Assembly (NCBI GenBank): GCA_037386965.1
Contig: JARRLN010000005.1
Location: 1 to 43,867, forward strand
Direction of reading: 5' to 3'
DNA from: Nitrospirota bacterium
GTDB lineage: Bacteria > Nitrospirota > Thermodesulfovibrionia > Thermodesulfovibrionales > JdFR-86
Length of the DNA stretch: 43,867 nucleotides
The notes below the pieces were generated by a model, which had not been told where the DNA came from, made no database searches, and was given only the letters and a program-made list of their open reading frames with translations. Both the position numbers and the translations under genes were made by a program. Within the stretch, counting starts at the first letter, position 1; each line of letters opens with the position of its first letter. Shown here piece after piece: positions 1-7,634 of this stretch.

Positions 1-650
<650 letters not shown>

Positions 651-654
<4 letters not shown>

Positions 655-2318
655 GAGCTCTTCGGCAAAACCAGGGTGAACACGCTGCCCTTGCCCGCCT
701 CGCTTTCGACCAGCATGTCCCCGCCGTGCTCACGCGCCGTCTTCTTCGATATGGCCAGGCCGAGCCCCGTCCCTCTGGTCTTGGTGGTGAAGAAGGGATT
801 GAAGATGTCCTCCATGTCTTCCGGCCGGATGCCCTTGCCGTTGTCCTTCACCGAAAGGACGACGGTTCCGTTCTGTGTCGCGGTGGAGACGGTCACCTCT
901 CCGCCGCGGCCGTCCACGGCGTCGAAGGAATTCAGCAGCAGGTTCAAAAGAACCTGTTTTACCTGGTTATGGTCGAAGGGAAACTCCGGAAGGGTTGCAT
1001 CCAGGAAGGTCCGGATGCGTATTCCCTGGCCTTCGTACTCCTGCTTGAGAAGGTTCACCGTATCGTTGACCAGGAGGTTCAGGTCCCCGGGGGCGGGCTC
1101 GGTCTTGATGGGCTTGGAGAAGTTCAGGAGGTTGGAGGTGAGCTTGTTGATGCGCATGGTCTCGTCGTTTATGACCCGGACGAACTCCCGTATGAGGCTC
1201 CCCCGGAAGTTCTTGCCGATGTACTGCGCGGCCCCGCCGATGGCGTTCAGGGGGTTTTTAATCTCGTGGGCCAGGGTGGCGGCGAGCTGGCCCGTGGCCG
1301 CGAGCCTGCTCAGGCGCTCCCGCTCGGCAAAGGAGTTTTTAAGCTTGACCATCATGTCGTTGAAGGCATGGGAGAGCTTTCCTATCTCGTCCCCCCGCTG
1401 GGTGTTTATCTGCCGGTTCAGCCCCTCCTCGGCGACGTGCTCCACCGTCTCCTTCAGCTCCAGGATGGGCCGGATGAGCCGGAGGACCATCCCCAGCCCG
1501 AACACGAGCGCCGAGGCCAGGGTGACCAGGACGAGAAGAAAGACGATGAGGCGCTTCTCCAGAAGCTGCATCGGGTAGAAGTTCTCGTAGAAGACCACGG
1601 TCCCGAAGACCAGCAGGGGGATGGACGCCAGAAGGCTGAAGGCGGCCAGCGCCTTATAGAGGATGCTCTCTTTCAGGTTCAGGAGCTCGGTCCTGTTCAT
1701 GCTGAAGAACAGTATCACAAAGCCCACCGGCCGCAGCAGATGCCCCTCCACCCAGGCGTCCGAGCGTATCCCCGAGGGAAAGAAGAGGGCGACGGACGAG
1801 ATGCATATGAAAAGGTGCCCCAGGGCGGAGAAAAGAAAACGCGGGAGCTTCGTGTGGTAGTAGGCCGCCACGTACAGCATGCAGACCACGGCGGAGAGAT
1901 AGGCGATGACCATCCACACGAAGGGCCTGAACTGCCCGAAGATGGGAAACCTTTCATAGACCTGGGGCATCAGGAGAAGGAGAAGAGGCATGTACAAAAG
2001 AGGGACCGACACCCGCCTCCACGGCTTCTCCGAAGAGATGGCCGCTATCAGCGTAAGAAGGCCGAGGCAATATCCGAGGAGGGTCTGATACAGGAGGTTC
2101 TGGTTCAGCCCGAGCATGTGTATCTGGGCGTGGACCGCGCTGTTGACCGCCAGAAGCAGGAAGCCCGCTCCCACGAGCATGACCCTGCTTCTCTGTTCCC
2201 TTTGCCCGCGGTCCTTCCGGTCGAGCGAGAGCATGACGGAAAACGCCCTCAGCGCGATGCCCGACGAGGCCGCGGCGATAAGAAACTCCTCCCCTATGTG
2301 GTAGGTTAACCAGTCCAT
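651..2318 (-). CDS. Membrane-bound sensor histidine kinase (HAMP-HisKA-HATPase)
   Basis: 555 aa. The first roughly 280 residues are very hydrophobic, with about eight predicted membrane segments, and match no sensor domain I can name. A HAMP-like linker follows (about 280-330, RLIRPILELKETVEHV), then the HisKA H-box ATLAHEIKNPLNAI with the phosphorylated His, then a HATPase domain with the N box NQVKQVLLNLLLNSFDA, G1 box DNGKGI and G2 box GTGLGLAI. The role is autophosphorylation in response to an unknown membrane-proximal signal and phosphotransfer to the overlapping NtrC-type regulator. The start ATG has GGGGAG upstream. Divergent placement from the sulfur operons suggests the signal concerns sulfur species, redox state or envelope state; this is inference. 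Confidence 0.95.
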
Positions 2319-2366
2319 GACGGCTCCCCTGTGCGCGTCATGCAGCGCCTTTACCCTTCACCTCTT

Positions 2367-2372
2367 ATTATA
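2367..2372 (-). promoter_or_regulatory. Candidate sigma-70 -10 box of the kinase-regulator operon
   Basis: On the minus strand TATAAT lies about 50 nt upstream of the kinase ATG; no good -35 is visible. A CCC-N4-GGG core at 2373-2382 abuts this -10 and sits 32 bp from the strong palindrome at 2402-2417. Binding there could repress the operon. Confidence 0.5.
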
Positions 2373-2401
2373 CCCAAACGGGCCTCTCACGTCTTCCCTT
2401 C

Positions 2402-2417
2402 TGTCCCGTTTGGGACA
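2402..2417. promoter_or_regulatory. Enhancer (UAS) palindrome TGTCCC-N4-GGGACA
   Basis: Perfect 6-bp inverted repeat with a 4-bp spacer, centred 61 bp upstream of the -24 GG of the sigma-54 promoter at 2469. An identical palindrome sits at the identical distance in front of the second sigma-54 promoter. This is the layout expected for an NtrC-type activator site. Confidence 0.85.
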
Positions 2418-2468
2418 GCCGTCCCGCGGGTATGTTTACAAGTCCTTGTTTTCAGGTTCTTTTCTTTA

Positions 2469-2484
2469 TGGCATCGACTTTGCT
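2469..2484 (+). promoter_or_regulatory. Sigma-54 (-24/-12) promoter P1
   Basis: TGGCAT-N5-TTGCT, with GG (2470-2471) and GC (2482-2483) exactly 12 bp apart. It lies inside the 302-bp non-coding stretch between the kinase and the first DsrE-like gene and points right. The predicted transcript starts near 2495 and would cover 2621-3399. Confidence 0.85.
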
Positions 2485-2620
2485 ACAAGACGTTTCAGAG
2501 CGGGTGACTCCCTCTTCAGGGTCCCCTCTCTCCCCGTGGTGGGCCCGGCCGTGCGTGAGGGGAGGTAACGACGTGAAAGCGGCCGGGCCCGCAAAAATTC
2601 ATCTTTCCGGAGGAGGCGCG

Positions 2621-2893
2621 ATGCCCAGGAAAATAGCCGTCTTGGTCAGGGACAGACAGGCAGAGGCCTTGCGCATGGCCGTGGGTATGACCCTCATGGA
2701 CGACGCCATTGACATCTATGTCTTGGACAGGGAGGTGGAGCCCACCGAGGAGAACACCCTGAACGTGGAGACCGCGTTGGACATGGACATGGGACTGTAT
2801 ACGAACCGCCCCGGCGGGGGGGACGAGCAGTATCTCAGCAATGAAGAGATAGCCGTGCGTCTCCTGTCCTACGACCACGTCATTCCCTACTGA
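2621..2893 (+). CDS. DsrE/DsrF-like small protein
   Basis: 90 aa, starting MPRKIAVLVRDRQAEALRMA. It has the short alpha/beta look of the DsrE/DsrF fold (beta strand, amphipathic helix, then IDIYVLD strand). It contains no cysteine, so it cannot carry persulfide as DsrE and TusD do; it may be a structural subunit of a TusBCD/DsrEFH-like complex. The chosen ATG has GGAGGAGGCG just upstream. Longer in-frame starts would place the sigma-54 promoter inside the gene. It is first in the P1 operon, 25 nt before a DsrH-like mini-gene and followed by another DsrE-like gene. Family assignment rests on fold-like pattern and context. Confidence 0.7.
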   Translation: MPRKIAVLVRDRQAEALRMAVGMTLMDDAIDIYVLDREVEPTEENTLNVETALDMDMGLYTNRPGGGDEQYLSNEEIAVRLLSYDHVIPY

Positions 2894-2918
2894 GGAGCGA
2901 AGAAAGGACGGTGCGTTC

Positions 2919-3086
2919 ATGAAGATTCTCTACATTCTCAAGGGGGACCCGGACAAGACGGCGAGCTCCCTCATCGAGTGCCACCGAAACGGCAACGCCG
3001 TGACCGTCGTGGACCTTCGCAAGGAAGGGGACTACGGACGGGTGGTCGAGCTCATTTCGGAAAGTGACAAGGTCATTTCTTGGTAA
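2919..3086 (+). CDS. Mini DsrH/TusB-like protein
   Basis: 55 aa, MKILYILKGDPDKTASSL to the C-terminus SDKVISW. It resembles the ends of the DsrH/TusB family, which closes with a C-terminal Trp, but is much shorter than the usual ~95 aa. One Cys is present in LIECHRNG (about residue 21). It lies between two DsrE-like genes, 25 nt after the first and 16 nt before the next, and ends with TGG TAA directly before the next gene's ribosome site. The three genes together look like a compact DsrEFH/TusDCB-type sulfur relay trio. The annotation is tentative because of the short length. Confidence 0.65.
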   Translation: MKILYILKGDPDKTASSLIECHRNGNAVTVVDLRKEGDYGRVVELISESDKVISW

Positions 3087-3102
3087 GGAGGAAAGGAGGC
3101 CC

Positions 3103-3399
3103 ATGAAGCTCGGCATACTGGTCAACACCGACCGCCACGTGAAAGAGGCCCTGGGCATTGTCCATGCCGCCCGCGAGAGGGGCCATGAAGTGATGGTCTT
3201 CTGCATGGACGAGGGGACGCGGCTCCTGAACGAGCCGGCCTTCACCGCCTTGTGCGCTCTGGGAGGCGTCCAGATGAGCTTCTGCGGGCATAACGCCGAG
3301 GGGCGGGTGCATGCATCCCTGCCCGGGCATGTGGTCTGCGGAAGCCAGTACGACAACGCCTCCATGCACCACCATGCGGACAAGGTGATTGTCCTGTGA
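3103..3399 (+). CDS. DsrE-family protein with several cysteines
   Basis: 98 aa, starting MKLGILVNTDRHVKEALGIV. It has the alternating strand/helix pattern of DsrE-like proteins, and VMVFCMDEGTRLL resembles the region around the sulfur-carrying Cys in this superfamily. Cysteines are at about 34, 51, 61 and 79, so unlike the first gene of the operon it could accept a persulfide. The ATG is preceded by AAGGAGGAAAGGAGG; an upstream in-frame ATG at 3064 would overlap the previous gene and is less likely. It is last in the P1 operon. C61 in SFCGHNAEG and C34 are candidate relay residues. Confidence 0.7.
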   Translation: MKLGILVNTDRHVKEALGIVHAARERGHEVMVFCMDEGTRLLNEPAFTALCALGGVQMSFCGHNAEGRVHASLPGHVVCGSQYDNASMHHHADKVIVL

Positions 3400-3408
3400 G
3401 GGGGCGGC

Positions 3409-3456
3409 TGTTCCAAAAGGGACACCTCGGGGGCCCGGATTGTCCCTTTTGGGACA
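3409..3456. promoter_or_regulatory. Tandem UAS palindromes upstream of P2
   Basis: Two sites: TGTTCC-AAAA-GGGACA (3409-3424, one mismatch) and TGTCCC-TTTT-GGGACA (3441-3456, perfect). Their centres are 32 bp apart, about three helical turns. The inner site is 61 bp and the outer 93 bp upstream of the -24 GG of P2. The first operon has the same arrangement (perfect site 61 bp, degenerate core 93 bp). Confidence 0.85.
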
Positions 3457-3507
3457 GTATCGGGCCGGGAAAGGCGCGCGGCGGGGCTTCGTGCCGTACT
3501 TTCACCG

Positions 3508-3523
3508 TGGCACGGGGATTGCT
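3508..3523 (+). promoter_or_regulatory. Sigma-54 (-24/-12) promoter P2
   Basis: TGGCACG-N4-TTGCT, matching the sigma-54 consensus, with GG (3509-3510) and GC (3521-3522) 12 bp apart. The predicted start is near 3534, giving a leader of about 55 nt before the YeeE/YedE gene. Confidence 0.92.
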
Positions 3524-3588
3524 CGGAGGAGGAAAGGTTTCGGTTTCCCGCCGCCTGAGACAACTTTACGAAAGGGGGAGATAACGAG

Positions 3589-5085
3589 GTGGATTCAGCG
3601 ATGAACAAGGCTCAGACCGCTGCGGGTACGATGCAACCGGCGGCGGGAGCCACGCAAGCGGAGGCGGATGCGGCGCAGGCCGCCGCGGAGAGAAAGAAGC
3701 TCTGGGCGTTCGCCATCGTCGGGTTTTTCGCCCTGTTGAGCGTCTCCAGCTATATGTACAACGAGTACTACATCTACCTGTCGGCCTACCTGTGGTTCGG
3801 GTTCATCTACGGCATGTGTCTGCAGTACGGAAGGTTCTGCTTCGCCAGCGCCTTCCGGGACCTCTTTGCCGTGGGGGTGCCGCGGATGGTAGTGGGCATC
3901 ATGATTGCAACGGTGCTCTTCGCCTTCGTTTCGGCCTTCGTGACGGCCACGGGTATCAGTACCTTCCACTCCTCGCCGCACAGCATACACTCGGTCATCG
4001 GGGGCATCGTTTTCGGCGTGGGAATGGTCTTCGCCGGGGGGTGCGCCTCGGGCTCCCTGTACAAGACGGGCGAGGGCAACGGGGTCGCCGCGCTGGTCGT
4101 CCTTTCCATAAGCGTGACCCAGGCGCTTTTCGTCGATGTGGGGGGTTGGTTCAACGCGCTCGTGCCGGCCTCATGGCATGAATCCGCGCTTGCCAAGGGG
4201 CTCCCGGCGAGCATAGAGGTGGGCAACGGGTGGTTCGACCAGTACCTGGCCGGGTACGTCTGGAACCAGCCGATAACCACGTTCGCCAAGATGCTCGGAT
4301 TCGAGAACGAGTCCGTTCTTGGGGCCTACCTGGGCAACATGTTTATAGGGGTGTTTGTGCCCGCGCTGCTTCTGCTCGCGCTGGTCTATCTTGTGTGGGG
4401 CAGGAAGAAGCGGGCGGCGACGGCCGCTCCGGGCTTCCGCGGGGAGGCAAGGGGGTTCTGGGGGATGCTGAAATCCTCCAAGAGGACGTCCATAGCCGGC
4501 CTTATCGTGGGCGTGGCCTCCGGGCTGCATATGTTCGTCCTGGAGGGGCTGCGCATCAAGTTCGGGGTCAGGAACGCCGGGGAGATTCTGCAGAGGCTCG
4601 GCGAGCATTCGGGCATATCGGTGCGGGGCACGGTCTTCGACCCCGGGTACTGGTACGTGACGACACAGGAGTCGCAGTGGAGCGCCTGGGTAATGGAGAA
4701 GCTGGGCTGGCACGGCTCGCACAATATTTTCTTCGGCTACATAAACGGCATCCCCCACCCCGTCTTGAACGCCCCGGGGTGGATGTCCATCGCCCTGATA
4801 GGCGGTGCCGCTGTCATGGCCCTCATGAGCAACGAGTTCAAGTTCAAGAAGCCGACCAGGGAGCTCGCGGTCTGGGCCATAATCGGCGGGGCGTTGATGG
4901 GCATAGGCGCCCGCCTGGCGCTGGGCTGCAACATAGGCGCCTTTTTCGTAAGGGTGGCCAACGGGGACCCCGGCGGGTGGCTCTTCGGCCTGGGCATGAT
5001 AGGCGGCTCCTACATCGGCGTGAAGGTCTTCAACTGGTGGACGGAGCGCAAGATGGAGAAGGAATTGGCCTCCCTTGAGATGTGA
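3589..5085 (+). CDS. YeeE/YedE-family sulfur (thiosulfate or selenium) transporter
   Basis: 498 aa inner-membrane protein of the YeeE/YedE family. After an Ala/Gln-rich cytoplasmic N-terminus (1-36) come about ten or more hydrophobic segments in two halves. Family cysteines lie in CLQYGRFCF (C77, C84), AGGCASGSLYKTGEGN (C152) and LGCNIGAFF (C447); in characterised YeeE such residues pass thiosulfate by transient sulfur bonding. The GTG at 3589 is chosen because AGGGGGAG lies 8 nt upstream; the ATG at 3601 is an alternative. It is followed by a TusA-like gene after 34 nt, a known functional pairing. YedE relatives also occur with selenium metabolism, so the substrate could be sulfur or selenium. 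Confidence 0.9.
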   Translation: MDSAMNKAQTAAGTMQPAAGATQAEADAAQAAAERKKLWAFAIVGFFALLSVSSYMYNEYYIYLSAYLWFGFIYGMCLQYGRFCFASAFRDLFAVGVPRMVVGIMIATVLFAFVSAFVTATGISTFHSSPHSIHSVIGGIVFGVGMVFAGGCASGSLYKTGEGNGVAALVVLSISVTQALFVDVGGWFNALVPASWHESALAKGLPASIEVGNGWFDQYLAGYVWNQPITTFAKMLGFENESVLGAYLGNMFIGVFVPALLLLALVYLVWGRKKRAATAAPGFRGEARGFWGMLKSSKRTSIAGLIVGVASGLHMFVLEGLRIKFGVRNAGEILQRLGEHSGISVRGTVFDPGYWYVTTQESQWSAWVMEKLGWHGSHNIFFGYINGIPHPVLNAPGWMSIALIGGAAVMALMSNEFKFKKPTRELAVWAIIGGALMGIGARLALGCNIGAFFVRVANGDPGGWLFGLGMIGGSYIGVKVFNWWTERKMEKELASLEM

Positions 5086-5119
5086 ACCTCGGGAGCAAAA
5101 AAAGAGGAGGAAAGACGCC

Positions 5120-5371
5120 ATGGCTGTGAAATTCGAAAAAGTATCGGAGGGTTCCTATCATCTCGACTGTCTGGGGTACGTCTGCCCTCACCCCCAGATC
5201 TACACGAAGAAGATGCTTGAGAAACTGCAGGTGGGCGACACGCTCGCGGTCCTTTTCGACAACCCCTCTTCGTCCGAGTCCATAAGCGCCATGGTCGAGG
5301 CGCAGGGCGACGAGATCATCGAGAAGACCATGGAGGGCGGCAAGTACGTCTACACCATCCGCAAGAGCTGA
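5120..5371 (+). CDS. TusA/SirA-family sulfurtransferase carrier
   Basis: 83 aa. It carries the TusA signature Cys-Pro-x-Pro in the segment LDCLGYVCPHPQIYTKKML, with the sulfur-carrying Cys at about residue 22, and ends with the typical strand pattern GGKYVYTIRKS. TusA proteins accept sulfane sulfur as a persulfide and pass it to DsrE/TusD-type partners, so this protein plausibly links the transporter encoded 34 nt upstream to the DsrE-like proteins of the P1 operon. GAGGAGG lies upstream of the ATG. A role in selenium handling is an alternative, as small SirA-like proteins also sit beside YedE in selenium loci. Confidence 0.93.
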   Translation: MAVKFEKVSEGSYHLDCLGYVCPHPQIYTKKMLEKLQVGDTLAVLFDNPSSSESISAMVEAQGDEIIEKTMEGGKYVYTIRKS

Positions 5372-5401
5372 TGGGCCGGCCGGGAAGGAAGGAGGGGTTT
5401 C

Positions 5402-5587
5402 ATGGATAAGAAGTTCGCTGCCGTAGTCCTCGTGGTCATCCTCTTTGTCGGATACCTCCTGGGCTACAGCATACCGCCCTTCATCCACTCGGGTGTTTTC
5501 AGCGGCCGGGAGGAAAAGGGCGTGAAGGTGAAGATCGACAAGAAGACGGAGGACTACTACAAGAACCTGTACGAGGAATCGGAGTGA
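5402..5587 (+). CDS. Tiny single-pass membrane protein, paralogue of the next gene
   Basis: 61 aa: one N-terminal membrane segment (about 5-27, MDKKFAAVVLVVILFVGYLL), then a short charged tail ending DYYKNLYEESE. No family recognised. It shares the MDK start, single membrane helix and a C-terminal (Y/F)-K-x-L-Y-E motif with the 70-residue product of the following gene. GGAAGGAGGGG lies upstream of the ATG. The location between tusA and a UspA gene suggests an accessory subunit of the transporter or a docking factor for the carriers; this is inference. Confidence 0.8.
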   Translation: MDKKFAAVVLVVILFVGYLLGYSIPPFIHSGVFSGREEKGVKVKIDKKTEDYYKNLYEESE

Positions 5588-5596
5588 GGGAAGCTT

Positions 5597-5809
5597 ATGG
5601 ATAAGCGCTGGATAGCCCTGGTGGCGGTCGTTCTGGGGGTCGCCTTCGGGGTGGGCTTCAGGTCGTCGTATGTGAGCGGCATACAGCCGGGGTATTTCGA
5701 GAAGCAGGAGGCCCCCGCCTACGGCGTCGGCGGCGGGGAGGGATTCGCCGCCGGCATGAGCAAAGACGTCCAGGAGCACTTCAAGAAGCTGTACGAAGAC
5801 CTGCAATAG
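5597..5809 (+). CDS. Tiny single-pass membrane protein, paralogue of the previous gene
   Basis: 70 aa: an N-terminal membrane segment (about 4-22), a Gly-rich linker (YGVGGGEGFAAGMS) and the tail EHFKKLYEDLQ, matching the tail of the upstream 61-residue protein. It starts 9 nt after that gene stops, with GAGGGAAG as ribosome site. It contains no Cys, so direct sulfur transfer is unlikely. The tandem duplication with diverged linkers suggests a hetero-oligomeric pair. Function unknown. Confidence 0.8.
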   Translation: MDKRWIALVAVVLGVAFGVGFRSSYVSGIQPGYFEKQEAPAYGVGGGEGFAAGMSKDVQEHFKKLYEDLQ

Positions 5810-5817
5810 GGGTGGCC

Positions 5818-6279
5818 ATGAGAAGGGTCCTGATCGCAGTGGATGACACAAAGGGCGCCGCCCGCGCCGTGGAGGCCTTCGCGGACCTTTTCGCGGACAA
5901 TCCCCCGACGGCGGTCCTTCTGCTTCACGTTCAGAAGCTGGAGGGCCGCTCCCTGATGGACGAGATGCTCGGCGAGCCGGAGCTCTCCACGCTCAAGGAG
6001 CAGCTCAAGGACACCGAGTATCAGGAGGCGTTGAACCGCCGGGCCCAGGCCGTCCTCGGGCACGCCCGGGAACTGCTGGAGCGAAGGGGCATGAAGGGCG
6101 TCCGGAGCCTTGTGAGGGAGGGCCACCCGGCGGAGGAAATTCTCAAGGCTGCCGCCGAGGAGCGGGCCGACGTGGTCGTCGTGGGCTCCCGGGGCAGAAG
6201 GCTTCATACGCTTCTCATGGGGAGCGTGAGCCGCGAGGTGGCCAACATGTCGGACGTTCCCGTGTTCGTGGCGAAGTAA
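5818..6279 (+). CDS. Universal stress protein (UspA family)
   Basis: 153 aa. Starts MRRVLIAVDDTKGAARAVEAF, the usual UspA strand, and carries the nucleotide-binding pattern G-x2-G-x9-G-S in VGSRGRRLHTLLMGSVSRE near the C-terminus, so an ATP-binding type is expected. ATG 5818 follows TAGGGG at a suitable distance; GTG 5812 is an alternative two codons upstream. It begins 8 nt after the preceding small gene, and so is part of the P2 operon. UspA proteins often act as energy or stress monitors bound to transporters; here the partner could be the YeeE-like transporter (inference). Confidence 0.93.
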   Translation: MRRVLIAVDDTKGAARAVEAFADLFADNPPTAVLLLHVQKLEGRSLMDEMLGEPELSTLKEQLKDTEYQEALNRRAQAVLGHARELLERRGMKGVRSLVREGHPAEEILKAAAEERADVVVVGSRGRRLHTLLMGSVSREVANMSDVPVFVAK

Positions 6280-6376
6280 GGAGGGGCGGATGAAAGAGTC
6301 TTTAAAAGGAGGTGCTAAGAAAAGTTTGATGCAGGGGGAACACACGTATCAATACCCAAAGAAGGGGAGGGTGAGT

Positions 6377-7405
6377 ATGAAGGCAAGAAGGTTTGTCGTG
6401 TTTGTCGTAGTGGCGGCCCTGGTGTTGGCCATGTCGGGCTTTGCCTATGCGGGCTGGGCCAACCCCGGGCTGTTGCTCGACGCCAAGGACGTGAAGAAGA
6501 ACATCAACAAGTCCGACTGGGTGGTCCTGGACTGCCGCAACCTCAAGGACTACGCCAAGGGACACATCCCGGGCGCCATCAGCCTGGGCAAGCGGTGCAA
6601 GAAGGCGCTCCGTGACAGCACCTCGCGGGTCTTCACGGACGCCTCCAAGTACGAGAAGCTCCTCGGGAAAGTGGGCATCGGAAACAACACCCACGTGGTC
6701 ATCTACGGGGAGCACAAAGTCACCGACACCATGAAGGACGTGGGCGTGGCCTTCTGGGTGCTGGAGTACCTGGGCGACAACAAGGTGCACGTTCTCAACG
6801 GCGGCATCGACAGCTGGATAAACGCCGGATACAGCCTGGACAACACGCCCACCATCAAGCCCGCCACGACCTTCACGGCCAAGGTGGTCAAATCCAGGTA
6901 CGCCAGTACGGCCGAGATGGTCCGGATAGCCAAGGGGCAGGAAAAAGGCGTACAGGTCATAGACGCGCGCACGGCAAAGGAGTTCAAGGGCCAGGACATG
7001 AGGGCCATCCGGGCGGGCCACCTGCCGCACGTCACCCTGAACGTCTCGCACAAGGACACCTTTGACAAGTCCAAGGACCCCGCCACCGGGAAGATGGTGG
7101 ATAATGGGTTCTTCTCCTACGACCGCGTGGCGAGCTTCTACAAGAACCTGGACCCCAACAAGCGCACCATCTCATACTGTCAGACGGGGACCCGCTCCAC
7201 CCTGACGTATCTGGAGCTGAGGCTTCTGGGCTTCAAGAACCCGGCCAACTGGGACGACTCCTGGAGAGTGTACGGCAACAACTACAACTACCCCATCGAG
7301 GACGAGCAGTGGATCAACTTCGCCCGGATAAGGAAGCTCGAAAAGAAGCTCAAGAAGCTGGACAAAAAGCTCTCGGAGCTGACGGCGGACGAGGAGGAGA
7401 AGTAA
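6377..7405 (+). CDS. Exported tandem-rhodanese sulfurtransferase
   Basis: 342 aa. Signal peptide MKARRFVVFVVVAALVLAMS..AYA, cleaved near residue 26. Two rhodanese domains: the first (about 35-155) has GEH where the catalytic loop should be and no Cys, so it is probably structural; the second (about 175-310) has the active loop YCQTGTRST with Cys268. It likely transfers sulfane sulfur from thiosulfate or polysulfide to an acceptor in the periplasm, upstream of uptake by the YeeE-like transporter. The last ~25 residues are Lys-rich coiled coil. An in-frame ATG at 6290 with AAGGAGG would add 29 residues before the signal peptide; ATG 6377 with GGGGAGGGTGAG fits secretion better. Last gene of the P2 operon. 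Confidence 0.9.
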   Translation: MKARRFVVFVVVAALVLAMSGFAYAGWANPGLLLDAKDVKKNINKSDWVVLDCRNLKDYAKGHIPGAISLGKRCKKALRDSTSRVFTDASKYEKLLGKVGIGNNTHVVIYGEHKVTDTMKDVGVAFWVLEYLGDNKVHVLNGGIDSWINAGYSLDNTPTIKPATTFTAKVVKSRYASTAEMVRIAKGQEKGVQVIDARTAKEFKGQDMRAIRAGHLPHVTLNVSHKDTFDKSKDPATGKMVDNGFFSYDRVASFYKNLDPNKRTISYCQTGTRSTLTYLELRLLGFKNPANWDDSWRVYGNNYNYPIEDEQWINFARIRKLEKKLKKLDKKLSELTADEEEK

Positions 7406-7513
7406 CGCCGCGCCGGACCCACGGCCGTTGACGTCCGAAGGGGCTCGCTCCGGAGCCCCTCTCGGAGGGGGATAGGCCCCGCGGGTTCGCCTTGAACGCA
7501 GCCGGCCCGTGAA

Positions 7514-7555
7514 AGGGCCCTGGCATCGATGCCGATGCCAGGGCCCTCTTTATTG
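7514..7555 (+). terminator. Strong Rho-independent terminator of the sulfur operon
   Basis: A perfect 14-bp stem (7514-7527 with 7534-7547, starting AGGGCCCTGG) with a 6-nt loop and a T-rich tail. A second GC hairpin (7440-7446 with 7453-7459) lies between it and the rhodanese stop codon. Confidence 0.9.
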
Positions 7556-7634
7556 TCGGGATAAAGGACGTCCTCTTCACATCCAGCGTCCTCCGGCGCG
7601 CCCCGCAAATGGTATAGTAAAAGCGGCCTTGCAC

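Noticed and set aside
2432-2620. N-terminal extension of the first DsrE-like gene
   Set aside because: An upstream in-frame ATG exists, but the extension would contain the sigma-54 promoter and most of it would lie before or around the transcript start; the ATG at 2621 has a proper ribosome site.
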